Assembly (NCBI GenBank): GCA_029817715.1
Contig: JARUPY010000539.1
Coordinates: 8,407,501-8,471,500, forward strand
From: Melastoma dodecandrum
Lineage: Eukaryota; Streptophyta; Magnoliopsida; Myrtales; Melastomataceae
Direction: 5' to 3'
DNA length: 64,000 nt
The notes beneath the pieces are model-generated. The model worked only from the letters and a program-made list of their open reading frames with translations, was not told the origin of the DNA and did not search any database. The translations under genes were made by a program, and so were the position numbers. Numbering within the stretch: the stretch's first letter is position 1; the number at the start of each line of letters is the position of its first letter. This document shows, one piece after another, positions 8,927 to 21,412 of this stretch.

Positions 8927-11900
8927 CAAAGCACAATGAAGCTTAATTCAATGACAAAGATGTGTATAAAATGTTGTCACAAATGAGCAGGCAGAAATAA
9001 AATGACGACCTATTTACTTAGCCTAAAAGAATCAAAAAGTGTATTGAAAAATTTGCAACTTTCAAACCATAAGTTCAAAAAATAGTAAAACCAAAGCACA
9101 ATGAAGCTTAATTCAATGACAAAGATGTGTATAAAATGTTGTCACAAATGAGCAGGCAGAAATAAAATGACGACCTATTTACTTAGCCTAAAAGAATCAA
9201 AAAGTTTATTGAAAAATTTGCAACTTTCAAACCATAAGTTCAAAAAATAGTAAAACCAAAGCACAATGAAGCTTAATTCAATGACAAAGATGTGTATAAA
9301 ATGTTGTCACAAATGAGCAGGCAGAAATAAAATGACGACCTATTTACTTAGCCTAAAAGAATCAAAAAGTTTATTGAAAAAATTGCAACTTTCAAACCAT
9401 AAGTTCAAAAAATAGTAAAACCAAAGCACAATGAAGCTTAATTCAATGACAAAGATGTGTATAAAATGTTGTCACAAATGAGCAGGCAGAAATAAAATGA
9501 CGACCTATTTACTTAGCCTAAAAGAATCAAAACGTGTATTGAAAAATTTGCAACTTTCAAACCATAAGTTCAAAAAATAGTAAAACCAAAGCACAATGAA
9601 GCTTAATTCAATGACAAAGATGTGTATAAAATGTTGTCACAAATGAGCACGCAGAAATAAAATGACGACCTATTTACTTAGCCTAAAAGAATCAAAAAGT
9701 TTATTGAAAAATTTGCAACTTTCAAACCATAAGTTCAAAAAATAGTAAAACCAAAGCACAATGAAGCTTAATTCAATGACAAAGATGTGTATAAAATGTT
9801 GTCACAAATGAGCACGTAGAAATAAAATGACGACCTATTTACTTAGCCTAAAAGAATCAAAACGTGTATTGAAAAATTTGCAACTTTCAAACCATAAGTT
9901 CAAAAAATAGTAAAACCAAAGCACAATGAAGCTTAATTCAATGACAAAGATGTGTATAAAATGTTGTAACAAATGAGCAGGCAGAAATAAAATGACGACC
10001 TATTTACTTAGCCTAAAAGAATCAAAAAGTGTATTGAAAAATTTGCAACTTTCAAACCATAAGTTCAAAAAATAGTAAAACCAAAGCACAATGAAGCTTA
10101 ATTCAATGACAAAGATGTGTATAAAATGTTGTCACAAATGAGCAGGCAGAAATAAAATGACGACCTATTTACTTAGCCTAAAAGAATCAAAAAGTTTATT
10201 GAAAAAATTGCAACTTTCAAACCATAAGTTCAAAAAATAGTAAAACCAAAGCACAATGAAGCTTAATTCAATGACAAAGATGTGTATAAAATGTTGTCAC
10301 AAATGAGCAGGCAGAAATAATATGACGGCCTATTTACTTAGCCTAAAAGAATCAAAACGTGGATTGAAATATTTGCAACTTTCAAACCATAAGTTCAAAA
10401 AATAGTAAAACCAAAGCACAATGAAGCTTAATTCAATGACAACGATGTGTATAAAATGTTGTCACAAATGAGCACGCAGAAATAAAATGACGACCTATTT
10501 ACTTAGCCTAAAAGAATCAAAAAGTTTATTGAAAAATTTGCAACTTTCAAACCATAAGTTCAAAAAATAGTAAAACCAAAGCACAATGAAGCTTAATTCA
10601 ATGACAAAGATGTGTATAAAATGTTGTCACAAATGAGCAGGCAGAAATAAAATGACGACCTATTTACTTAGCCTAAAAGAATCAAAAAGTTTATTGAAAA
10701 ATTTGCAACTTTCAAACCATAAGTTCAAAAAATAGTAAAACCAAAGCACAATGAAGCTTAATTCAATGACAAAGATGTGTATAAAATGTTGTCACAAATG
10801 AGCAGGCAGAAATAAAATGACGACCTATTTACTTAGCCTAAAAGAATCAAAACGTGTATTGAAATATTTGCAACTTTCAAACCATAAGTTCAAAAAATAG
10901 TAAAACCAAAGCACAATGAAGCTTAATTCAATGACAAAGATGTGTATAAAATGTTGTCACAAATGAGCAGGCAGAAATAAAATGACGGCCTATTTACTTA
11001 GCCTAAAAGAATCAAAACGTGTATTGAAATATTTGCAACTTTCAAACCATAAGTTCAAAAAATAGTAAAACCAAAGCACAATGAAGCTTAATTCAATGAC
11101 AAAGATGTGTATAAAATGTTGTCACAAATGAGCACGCAGAAATAAAATGACGACCTATTTACTTAGCCTAAAAGAATCAAAAAGTGTATTGAAAAGTTTG
11201 CAACTTTCAAAGCATAAGTTCAAAAAATAGTAAAACCAAAGCACAATGAAGCTTAATTCAATGACAAAGATGTGTATAAAATGTTGTCACAAATGAGCAG
11301 GCAGAAATAAAATGACGACCTATTTACTTAGCCTAAAAGAATCAAAAAGTTTATTGAAAAATTTGCAACTTTCAAACCATAAGTTCAAAAAATAGTAAAA
11401 CCAAAGCACAATGAAGCTTAATTCAATGACAAAGATGTGTATAAAATGTTGTCACAAATGAGCAGGCAGAAATAAAATGACGACCTATTTACTTAGCCTA
11501 AAAGAATCAAAAAGTGTATTGAAAAATTTGCAACTTTCAAACCATAAGTTCAAAAAATAGTAAAACCAAAGCACAATGAAGCTTAATTCAATGACAAAGA
11601 TGTGTATAAAATGTTGTCACAAATGAGCAGGCAGAAATAAAATGACGACCTATTTACTTAGCCTAAAAGAATCAAAAAGTTTATTGAAAAATTTGCAACT
11701 TTCAAACCATAAGTTCAAAAAATAGTAAAACCAAAGCACAATGAAGCTTAATTCAATGACAAAGATGTGTATAAAATGTTGTAACAAATGAGCAGGCAGA
11801 AATAAAATGACGACCTATTTACTTAGCCTAAAAGAATCAAAAAGTTTATTGAAAAATTTGCAACTTTCAAACCATAAGTTCAAAAAATAGTAAAACCAAA

Positions 11901-13839
11901 GCACAATGAAGCTTAATTCAATGACAAAGATGTGTATAAAATGTTGTCACAAATGAGCAGGCAGAAATAAAATGACGACCTATTTACTTAGCCTAAAAGA
12001 ATCAAAAAGTTTATTGAAAAAATTGCAACTTTCAAACCATAAGTTCAAAAAATAGTAAAACCAAAGCACAATGAAGCTTAATTCAATGACAAAGATGTGT
12101 ATAAAATGTTGTCACAAATGAGCAGGCAGAAATAAAATGACGGCCTATTTACTTAGCCTAAAAGAATCAAAACGTGTATTGAAATATTTGCAACTTTCAA
12201 ACTATAAGTTCAAAAAATAGTAAAACCAAAGCACAATGAAGCTTAATTCAATGACAAAGATGTGTATAAAATGTTGTCACAAATGAGCACGTAGAAATAA
12301 AATGACGACCTATTTACTTAGCCTAAAAGAATCAAAAAGTTTATTGAAAAATTTGCAACTTTCAAACCATAAGTTCAAAAAATAGTAAAACCAAAGCACA
12401 ATGAAGCTTAATTCAATGACAACGATGTGTATAAAATGTTGTCACAAATGAGCAGGCAGAAAGAAAATGACGACCTATTTACTTAGCCTAAAAGAATCAA
12501 AAAGTTTATTGAAAAATTTGCAACTTTCAAACCATAAGTTCAAAAAATAGTAAAACCAAAGCACAATGAAGCTTAATTCAATGACAAAGATGTGTATAAA
12601 ATGTTGTAACAAACGAGCACGCAGAAATAAAATGACGGCCTATTTACTTAGCCTAAAAGAATCAAAACGTGTATTGAAATATTTGCAACTTTCAAACCAT
12701 AAGTTCAAAAAATAGTAAAACCAAAGCACAATGAAGCTTAATTCAATGACAAAGATGTGTATAAAATGTTGTCACAAATGAGCAGGCAGAAATAAAATGA
12801 CGGCCTATTTACTTAGCCTAAAAGAATCAAAACGTGTATTGAAATATTTGCAACTTTCAAACCATAAGTTCAAAAAATAGTAAAACCAAAGCACAATGAA
12901 GCTTAATTCAATGACAAAGATGTGTATAAAATGTTGTCACAAATGAGCACGCAGAAATAAAATGACGACCTATTTACTTAGCCTAAAAGAATCAAAACGT
13001 GTATTGAAAAATTTGCAACTTTCAAACCATAAGTTCAAAAAATAGTAAAACCAAAGCACAATGAAGCTTAATTCAATGACAAAGATGTGTATAAAATGTT
13101 GTCACAAATGAGCAGGCAGAAATAAAATGACGACCTATTTACTTAGCCTAAAAGAATCAAAAAGTTTATTGAAAAATTTGCAACTTTCAAACCATAAGTT
13201 CAAAAAATAGTAAAACCAAAGCACAATGAAGCTTAATTCAATGACAAAGATGTGTATAAAATGTTGTCACAAATGAGCAGGCAGAAATAAAATGACGACC
13301 TATTTACTTAGCCTAAAAGAATCAAAAAGTGTATTGAAAAATTTGCAACTTTCAAACCATAAGTTCAAAAAATAGTAAAACCAAAGCACAATGAAGCTTA
13401 ATTCAATGACAAAGATGTGTATAAAATGTTGTCACAAATGAGCAGGCAGAAATAAAATGACGACCTATTTACTTAGCCTAAAAGAATCAAAAAGTTTATT
13501 GAAAAATTTGCAACTTTCAAACCATAAGTTCAAAAAATAGTAAAACCAAAGCACAATGAAGCTTAATTCAATGACAAAGATGTGTATAAAATGTTGTCAC
13601 AAATGAGCAGGCAGAAATAAAATGACGACCTATTTACTTAGCCTAAAAGAACCAAAAAGTTTATTGAAAAATTTGCAACTTTCAAACCATAAGTTCAAAA
13701 AATAGTAAAACCAAAGCACAATGAAGCTTAATTCAATGACAAAGATGTGTATAAAATGTTGTAACAAATGAGCAGGCAGAAATAAAATGACGGCCTATTT
13801 ACTTAGCCTAAAAGAATCAAAACGTGTATTGAAATATTT
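8927..13839. repeat. 165-bp tandem satellite, 29.8 copies
   Basis: The motif CAAAGCACAATGAAGC recurs every 165 bp from 8927 to 13712 (exactly 29 periods), then a 128-bp partial unit ends at about 13839. No unit changes length. Variation is confined to substitutions at a few sites, for example GCAGGCAG/GCACGCAG/GCACGTAG, GACGACC/GACGGCC and AAGTTTATT/AAGTGTATT/ACGTGTATT. Units are about 37% G+C or less and have no long reading frame. Length and homogeneity resemble plant centromeric or heterochromatic satellites, but with only ~30 units it could be a local array. Confidence 0.97.
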
Positions 13840-14907
13840 TCATGTATATCTCAAAGTACAAAATTTCAAATTATGTAAATTAAAATTTCACATATTCCTA
13901 ATATAAGGATTGTCGTGTTAAAAATTGAAGATTTTTTAACATGTTTAGAATTAAAAAATAAAAGATGCCTTATTAAAATAACATGTTTATGATAACTTAA
14001 GTGTATAATTTATCATTAAGAAAAGCTACGTTGATTCTATTAAAAGAGATTTAGATTATTAAAAGAAATATAATTAATCACATGTGTTTTCCTAAATTGT
14101 TATTCCATGAAGCAAGGTATAACTAGCAAAAAAATAGGACAAATTTTGACTAAATTGGCTCAGATTTTATCACAATCATCTTAATAGAATAAGGGATTGA
14201 CAGAACCTGATGATTTTAAGTCAATCCGACATTAGACGAGTTAGTCCTGCTGACTAACTCGTGCATTCTGGCCAAGATTACATTGCCTCCTTCGGAGCTC
14301 AGTTTCTCATTTTCATGACACTTACGACGAGTTCAACAAATATAGAAGGTGGTAGCTATGTTCTAAGGTGAAAGAGGGGTTGTATAAGTAAGTGAAATAT
14401 GGTCGAAAACTCAACGAGGCGTATTCTCAGGAAGAAGAGGGACGTTGATGTGTCCGTGAAAAAGGTGATCATTTGAGGTGGGGGGTGCACTGGTTCGTTG
14501 CAATCAAGATGTGTCATGGTTGTGGCAGGAGTGGGCTCTGGTAGGATTAGACGGCTAACATTGGGAGACTTTGGCTCATCGGTACTGGAGAGGGGAGTCT
14601 TTGGCTCTGGTTTATTTGTGTGTGAGCTCGGAGTTCAAAGGTGACACAATCGTCGTCGTGGGAAGAGGGTTGTTTTAGTCTTGTCCAATAAAAAAGCGAA
14701 AAGGAGGAGGGTATCTGATGATGTATTTGAAGGATTGCCTCCTTTCAAAATCAATGTCATCTTATGTTTCTCTCTTTTTATTAATTTCCTTCATTTTTTA
14801 CTTTATATCAATTTCCTTCATTTCGTACTTTAATTTTGATTTGATAGGTAATTTTGGATTTGATTTAATTTGTCTAATTAATTACCAATTTGGGGTATTA
14901 CAAGAAT
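13840..14907. other. AT-rich DNA, no gene; possible element end near 14899
   Basis: Beyond the satellite the sequence is AT-rich. Near 14885-14900 the minus strand starts GTAATACCCCAAATTGG, resembling the GTGATACCCCAAAT start of a repeat at 62131. This suggests an inserted minus-oriented repeat ending at about 14899, next to the NOP14 relic. A short hydrophobic 63-codon frame at 14718-14909 is T-rich and not credible as a gene. Confidence 0.4.
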
Positions 14908-16346
14908 GAACTCTGAGTTGATTTTCAAGTAAAACATGTAATTCACCCAAACTTTTGGGAGCATAAAACAAGTAGGGCAGATTCTTTGCTTGTGTCAAAG
15001 CTGGTTTCCTCATCTCACTGACACTTATCGTTCCAACATTTAGTTCTTCACAATTTCATCCACGTCCTCTTCATTGTCATCACTATATGGTCGAATCGTT
15101 CCTCATCTCTGTTCCCAGTTCTTGATCGAATATTTATAGATGCCGCCTTCATCAGAATGGTCACCGGATGATGCCGCTTCATAACCCTCTTCTGCCCCTT
15201 CTGATTCACCAGAAAAAATCATCGGCTTCATTTGATAAGTTAGCTGCAGCCTATCCCTTCTGTCTGTTCTTCGAGGACAAAAGAATCGCCTCAGTTATCC
15301 CCAGATATGGATCGAGATTTCAGGGCAATAGAAATTTCAGCATCATGATCAACATCATCCTCATCACTGTCATCATCAGTAACAAGCATCCCTTTCTAAC
15401 GTTCTTACTAAAATGAAAAATATGTTGGAGTTTGAGCAAACGCCAAAACAGACTTTAGAGTAACCCAAATATTCTATAGATGTAATGCAAAACGGCACTA
15501 TCTTTGGAAATGTTGAAGGCCGATGGAATACAAAAATGCTGACTTAAAGCAATAAATTACAGATTAAGAGATACCTAATACCTACATTAAATACCATTTA
15601 TGTGCTAAAATAATATATCATTGTAATGATCTATACCAAATAGCTAAATGATGAACGTTGAAATGATAAGTTCACGATAACTTTTCATGAATTTGTTGTG
15701 TAAAAAAGGCTCCTATTTAATCCCAAAGGAGATTACCCAGTGGTAAGGAAACCGAGGATTCGCTTAGATGTTTCAAGTTCGAATATAAGCAGTCGTACTA
15801 CTTAACAAAAAAACTCTTATTTCTAAGAGAGAGATGTAAAGGAGAAACTTCTAAGACTTGAAAATTTCTAAACAAACAGCAATAAAAAAATACTAGGACA
15901 CCTCAAGTTTTGCTAGTCGTTCTTTCTCTTTATGAGCAATCTCTTCGGGTTTCTTTGTCCGATCTAATAGGCGAGCTTGCCTATGTAGATACATCTCTTT
16001 CGCCAGTTCATCATAAGCACCAGGGGCATCCTACATCAAAGTGAGAAATGTTATTTCAATCATCAGCTAATTAAAAGTCCAATATTGGTGCTTTAACAAT
16101 TTACCGGTACTACGTAGAAATAATTGAATCAAGTGCTCTTAAAAGGTAACTTCATTAAGAACTTCTACTCATGAAAACAAAATTAAACTAAGCAGAAAGT
16201 TCAATAATTTGAGCCATCTAGACGCACCTGTTGGGAAGATTCACCTTTGGTTGAAGAAGACATATTGCACTTCTCCGATGCATCTTGAGGAAGACTTTTA
16301 TTCACCAGTGCTTTCATATATTCAGGATCAGTCAAAGAAAGTAGAG
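14908..16346 (-). pseudogene. NOP14: NOP14-like (nucleolar protein 14) pseudogene, internal exons
   Basis: NOP14 acts in the nucleolus in 18S rRNA maturation and 40S assembly. Three exon blocks read on the minus strand. Block A (16346-16228) gives LLSLTDPEYMKALVNKSLP and ends at donor CAG|GTGCGTC. Block B (16030-15902, exactly 43 codons) starts after a GTAG acceptor, contains DRTKKPEEIAHKEKERLAKLE and ends GAG|GTGTCC. Block C begins after TTTTAG at 15408, reads MLVTDDDSDEDDVDHDAE, RSISGDN-stop-GDSFVLEEQ, an acidic tract, IKNWEQ and, after frame changes, LPYLFYAPKSLGELHVLLEN near 14940. In-frame stops lie at 15396-15398 and 15291-15293, with frameshifts after. Introns are kept, so it is a degraded gene copy, not a processed one. 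Its upstream part is cut off by repeat R1 at about 16347. Confidence 0.8.
15725..15800 (+). repeat. tRNA-derived SINE-like head inside a NOP14 intron
   Basis: GATTACCCAGTGGTAAGG (about 15731) resembles a Pol III A box and GTTCGAATA (15777-15785) a B box, 30-45 bp apart as in tRNA-derived SINEs. It lies antisense in the intron between blocks B and C. Body and tail are unclear; A-rich sequence follows at 15805. Confidence 0.4.
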
Positions 16347-16935
16347 CCTTGTACGTGCGCCATCCGGCCTAGCACGCGTGTGGCGGTCCGAGCGACGCGA
16401 GGATCCGGGCCTACCCCTATGTCCTTCGGTCGATGCCATGACTCGAATGTCGAGGCCCTGCGAAGGAAATCGGGATCGATCATCCCTCGATTCTGCCATT
16501 GTTGATCGTCCCCATGCTCCACGGGAGGCGAAGGGTGATAGGCGGAGGATGATCCATAGAAGGAATTTTCGGGAGGATCGGGAGCGGCTCGTGTCGCCTT
16601 CCCTCATCCATGATGGCTCCGTAAAAATTATTGCTCAATCTAAGTAAACTATTACAGAGTCGCCACCGACTTATTTTTGTTAAAATTGTTTAAGCGGGAA
16701 AAACTATTCGTTTTGGAGATAGCTATTTACTAGCTCTTACATCTAAACATGCGAAGATGTGGCGTTTGCTCCAAAAATTTTCCTTTGATTAATGGGCGTT
16801 GGACCCGATCCAGATATGACCGCGGGCTCATGTCATTATTTTGCGGGTGTTGGATCCGATTCGGGCGTTGGACCCAAACTCATGTTTGTTGATTTACAGT
16901 CACATGCGACAAAAATATGCATTTTTCTTGATTGG
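16347..16935 (+). repeat. Dispersed repeat R1, copy A (truncated)
   Basis: Shares with the other R1 copies, in order: a GTACGTGCGCCATCCGG-type start, CATGACTCGAA, CATGATGGCTCCGTAA, the diagnostic GAGTCGCCACCGACTTATTTTT (split here for length: GAGTCGCCACCG then ACTTATTTTT at about 16657) and GGGCGTTGGACCCAAACTCATG. It interrupts the NOP14 relic. The GGAGTCGCCACC motif is common in LTR/leader regions of plant retrotransposons, so R1 is probably LTR-derived. Open frames within it are shadows. Confidence 0.75.
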
Positions 16936-18174
16936 ACCCAAACTCATGTTTGTTGATTTTCAAAGTGCAACGGCGTTTTTGTGTCCACTGCACTCCACTA
17001 GTGATTTAACCGGATCATGTTCTATGAATGAAACCGTTCAAAGCATGATCTCGAGACCACATCATCAAGCTTCTCCCACCTTAATCTGACCAGCACAGGT
17101 CAATAGACATATTGAATTACAAAATGGCTTCTCACGGTGCTTAGATGCAGCCGCGAGAAGTGGTGTATGTCGTCGTTGGCAAAATGGGGGGTTGTTGACG
17201 ACATTGTACGCATCCGAAGGGCCTGCAACTACTACTATGAGAGGCGTGGCCTCCCGTCACTAGTGGTGAGACGTTTTGCCAAGATGGAGGTTGCTCCTTC
17301 GTAAACGCTTGGTTGGGTTTCTTGTGCTGGTCTTGGCTGAAACGCTTGGTCGGGGCCGGAGGTTGCTCCATCGTAGACGCTCCCTCATTTTCCCTTGGTT
17401 AGAGTTGGGTGTTCACTTCCTCTCCTGGTCGAGTTCGTGCACTCGAGCTCTAGTTCGGTGTCCTTCCGCCGGGATCTTCACAGACGTCCTATGCTGCTAA
17501 AGCTCCTCAAGGGAGAAGCGGCGTCGAGTTTCCCACTTGAGCCCCAGAATCCGGTAGGGAAAAAGTTCTTTTTCGATCATGCACCGAGGAAGAAGGAAAA
17601 CAGATGGAACCCACCCCCCCTTCGAACGCCCAACTAAAGAAGATAAAAAGGTCTTGAAAGTCGAGGAAGGAGAAGTAGGAGGAGGTGGAAAAACAGATGT
17701 GGTTATGAGGTTCCCAAGGGCAAGCTGCAACGCCGCTGGGGGAGGGCTGCTGGTGAGCGGCGGGCTAGTCTCCATCAGGACGTCCAAAGAAAAGAAGGGG
17801 TTCGTCTATTTGTGGGAGGCGCCGCAGGTGGGGCGGCGTGCTGCTGTACTACTTGTCTTCGTCGCTTGTGGGTAGTGAGGCTGTTCGCTCCGAAAGTGAC
17901 CGTGGACAAGCCAGATTCAAACACGTTGGATATCTCTAGCACTACGATCAACTGGTACTCGGAGGTTCGTTGAATGTGTGGTCCCCTTACGAATGAAAAG
18001 AGAGAGAGGGAGAAGACAGCGGGCGAACACCCTTAAGCGGAAGCACTTACGGATGCCATCAACGATGCCTTCGAAGGGAAACAAGAATGCAGCTAATACT
18101 CGAAGGTTCGTTGAAATTGTGGTACTAGGAGCGTCTGCATTGATTGCTTATGGCAGTTCTTCTCCATTAAGATG
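16936..18174. other. No supported gene
   Basis: Contains an internal near-repeat of GGAGGTTGCTCC(A/T)TCGTA (17284 and 17359) and GC-rich open frames of 70-98 codons on both strands without recognisable domains. Likely old transposon sequence. Confidence 0.4.
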
Positions 18175-20070
18175 GTTGCTCTCCGGTTGAATGTCGTGGG
18201 TATGCATAGTTGATAGCACTTTGTGGTGAACTTGGGCAGGTGCTTGACCTCTCATGCGGTGGACTAGTGTGGTTGATTGGTCGCTCATGTGGTGGCCGAG
18301 CTAGGTAATGGGCCACTCATGTTGTGGTCCGAGCTGGGTGCAAGACGGGAATCGACCTTCTCATTTTCTCTTTGGGACAATATACTCAGATTTGGTAGCC
18401 GAACTTCTGCTGGATTGATCACGTAGGTACTATGGACGAGCTCGAAGGAAATCACCCCAGTCGAAGTGCACGTCGTCGTTTGAGAGGCTGCATGTTCCTT
18501 GGCGTTGGGAAGTTGTTGTATGAGCATTGTCCCAGTCGATTCATCTCACTTGTGAGGTAAAATGTAATGGATGCCCTAGTGTTTGCGTTTTGAGTAATGG
18601 CAGCTCTAGCATGTATGAACAATTCGAAGGCAGGAATGAGAACTTTGGTACAAACCGCGCTAAATTCGTTCCATGTTATTCATGTTCATCTAGTTATTGT
18701 TGAGATATTTTGGATCCTATGTATGCCAAACTCCTGTTGTCAGGGAGAAGATGAGCGTCAAATTTCTTAGACGTTGAATGCTCGTATTTGGAGGTTGATT
18801 GCTTGAAGTTGTCCTGATCTCAGGAGTTGTTGTGAAAAGCAGAGCTTGCCCCTTGTGTTGAAATGAACTGTTGGCGCAGTGAAGAGGGCTAACGATAGAA
18901 TGTAAGTCATAGATCGTTTGTTGGATTGCCCCTTACTGGATTGAGGCTTGGGTCACAAATTAAGGAATTGCCCCTGTTTGGAAAGGACGTTCCCGTTGGT
19001 GTCGAAGTTGTGGCGACTGAAGACGTAATGACATTGGTTCTGCTTCTTTGATGTGGTTGTTGAATTAATTGGGTTGTGATGTCCCCGACGTGTCTGATCT
19101 CAGCATGTCTGTAAACGACTCTTTGGGCTCGTCATTAGCTACGATGTTGACTGAGATCTCTGAACTTTTGAGCGTAACCTCCCTGGGGTTTTCATGTGGT
19201 TACAAATTTGGTCATGACTTGGTAGCTGGTGAGTGATCTTTGGTCCTCATGTCGTTGGATGTTTGGCTTTAGGCCTTGGCAGCCGTCGATGGCTCCTTGG
19301 TCTTCATACCATTGTATGTATTGCCATGACTTTGGTCTTTGGTAGTGATCGAGAAATAATTGGTCACTGAATTGCTGTTCACCTGGCTTGGACTTAGGTA
19401 GCTGTCGAGGATCATTGGTGTTTATGTAGTTGTATGTATAGCTATGTACTTTGGCAGCAATCTTCCGGTCTTCGTGTGATTGAATGTTAGGCTTTGGACA
19501 TTGGCAACCATTACAAAATCCTTGGTCTTCCAGTTATCATAGATTTGTTATCTCTTTCTATCCCCTTGTATGGTCCGAGGAGCGATCTTGGAGAAGTAAA
19601 ACCTTAAAAGCAAGCAGAGAAAACGTCGGCATTAGCATCGTGTGATAGTGTAGTCGATGCATAATAAATTTATGAGGATGCATAATCCCATTCGTGTATG
19701 TGTACGAGAATGCATTATGAGAATGTGATTACAAACGGAGTGTAGTAATGCTTTGTGGAATTGATGCTACTACTGCAATTAGGCAGACATTCATGTGATT
19801 ATGCATATGAATGAACGCATTAAGTAGTAAAGTGCGTAGAGAAAGGAGAAAAGATGTTTTATGAAGTCCTATGTAATAAACCCAATCCAACTACAAAACA
19901 AGCAACATTAGTTTTACAGTTTATCGCAGACAAGACATACAATGCACATGTCCCTAAACATGTAGCAGTCATTCAGTAACAGACCAGTGCATGTGCGACG
20001 TCTGGTACCTGTAGGGAACAATCAATTCTAGACTCGGCTAAAGGTTTCTAAGCCATCCCTCGAACAAAAG
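18175..20070 (+). repeat. Dispersed repeat R3, left copy
   Basis: The sequence is matched, reverse-complemented, at 51130-52920. Shared landmarks: GTTGATAGCACTTTGTGGTG (18208), TTTGGAGGTTGATTGCTTG, TTGCCCCTTGTG, GTGATCTTTGGTCCTCATG, TTTGGCTTTAGGCCTTGGCA and ACATGTAGCAGTCA. No reading frame of note. It may be an LTR or a non-autonomous element; R1 copy B follows directly. Confidence 0.8.
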
Positions 20071-20134
20071 GAGGCGGTTCCTAGTCCATAGCCTACTAGC
20101 CGAAGAAAGAAGCAAGGTCGTGCCCTTTGGTGAT

Positions 20135-20930
20135 CCCCTTGTACACGCGCCCTCCGGCTTAGCATGCGCACGGCAGTCCGGACGACATGAGAATTCGGGC
20201 CCGCTCCCCCCGATGTCCTCCGTTCGACACCATGACTCGAACGTCAAGGCGCTGCAAAGGATATCAGGCTCGATCCTCCATCGATTCCTAATCGGGTCTC
20301 CCGAGCCCTCAACGATTGTCTCCATGCTCTTTAGGAGGCGACGGACGATGAGCGGAGCATGATCCACGAAGGGAATTTTCGGGAATGGAGCATGATCGCC
20401 TTTCCTCATCCATGTTGGCTCCGCAGAAAACATGTTTGTTGTTGCTTAATCTAAGTAAGCTATTACGGAGTCGCCACCGACTTATTTTTAAAACTGTTTA
20501 AGTCGAAAAAAAAGTTGGTTTGAGGATTCCTATTTAGCAGGTCTTACATTCTAAACATGTGGAAATGTGACGTTAGCTCCAAAAAGTTTTTTTATAACGG
20601 ACGTTGGACCTGATGCAGGCGTTACTCCGGACTCATATCACTGTTTTACGTGCATTAGATTCGATTCGGGCGTTGGACACAAACTCGTGTTTATTAATTT
20701 ACACCCAACATACGGGAATAAACCTAAACGCCCAATGACATGCGTACAAATCCAGGCAATTATTGAGATAAAAGGGGACGGGGAAGAGTGGTGACTACGG
20801 GACTACGCACTTGGGCCCACAACCCATTACATGTGGATATATAATTTGGTTCGATAAGGCCCGTACCTCCCCTTTGTACCTGACATATTGGTCGGGGCCG
20901 CTTACTTCAGATCGACGGCATTTAGGCAAG
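20135..20930 (+). repeat. Dispersed repeat R1, copy B
   Basis: Runs from CTTGTACACGCGCCCTCCGG through CATGACTCGAACGTC, TTGCTTAATCTAAGTAAGC, ACGGAGTCGCCACCGAC (about 20464) and ATTCGGGCGTTGGAC to CGTACCTCCCCTTTGTACC. Most complete copy together with copy D. It separates R3 from the caulimovirid insertion. Confidence 0.8.
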
Positions 20931-21259
20931 TGGAAATGTAAAATAAAAGGCAAGTGGAAATGGAGAAAGAAGTCAGTAAATTCTAGTTGATTATTTGAGC
21001 AATTAATTCACGCGGATGAGTAGGGACATTAATGAAATCAAAGTAATAGCAAAATGCTCAGTGAAACAGAAATCACGAATAAGTCTAACTATGTGAACCA
21101 GAAATCCAAGATCGACACATGATTTAATCTAATTAATTAAACATCTACAATAACATTTTACATGCGGCTTGAATGATGTCATTGTAAACAATAAAATAAA
21201 AAAAATGCAAGTGAACATACATTAGCAGAGAATAGACAATCACCACGAACAACAATAAT
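20931..21259. other. AT-rich spacer
   Basis: Nothing recognised. Contains a short duplicated AGGCAAGTGGAAATG (about 20931 and 20949). Confidence 0.4.
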
Positions 21260-21412
21260 CATCATAATAATAATTTGGCCACTTTATCAAAAATATCCCG
21301 AAATTACAAAAATTTTCTAATTTATCCTAAGGTTTAGATAATATCCTCAGATAACCTAGACTTTAGCCTTTTTTCAAAAATACCCGTCAAAGTTCTACAA
21401 TAAATTCTCAGA

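Noticed and set aside
8927..13839. CRISPR-like regular repeats
   Set aside because: The units are head-to-tail identical 165-bp monomers without unique spacers, in a plant genome.
16332..16647. Overlapping 64-91-codon frames on both strands
   Set aside because: They coincide with repeat R1 and are not conserved as frames in the other R1 copies.
18285..18527. 80-codon minus-strand frame
   Set aside because: Within repeat R3 and not preserved in the inverted copy at 52254-52466.
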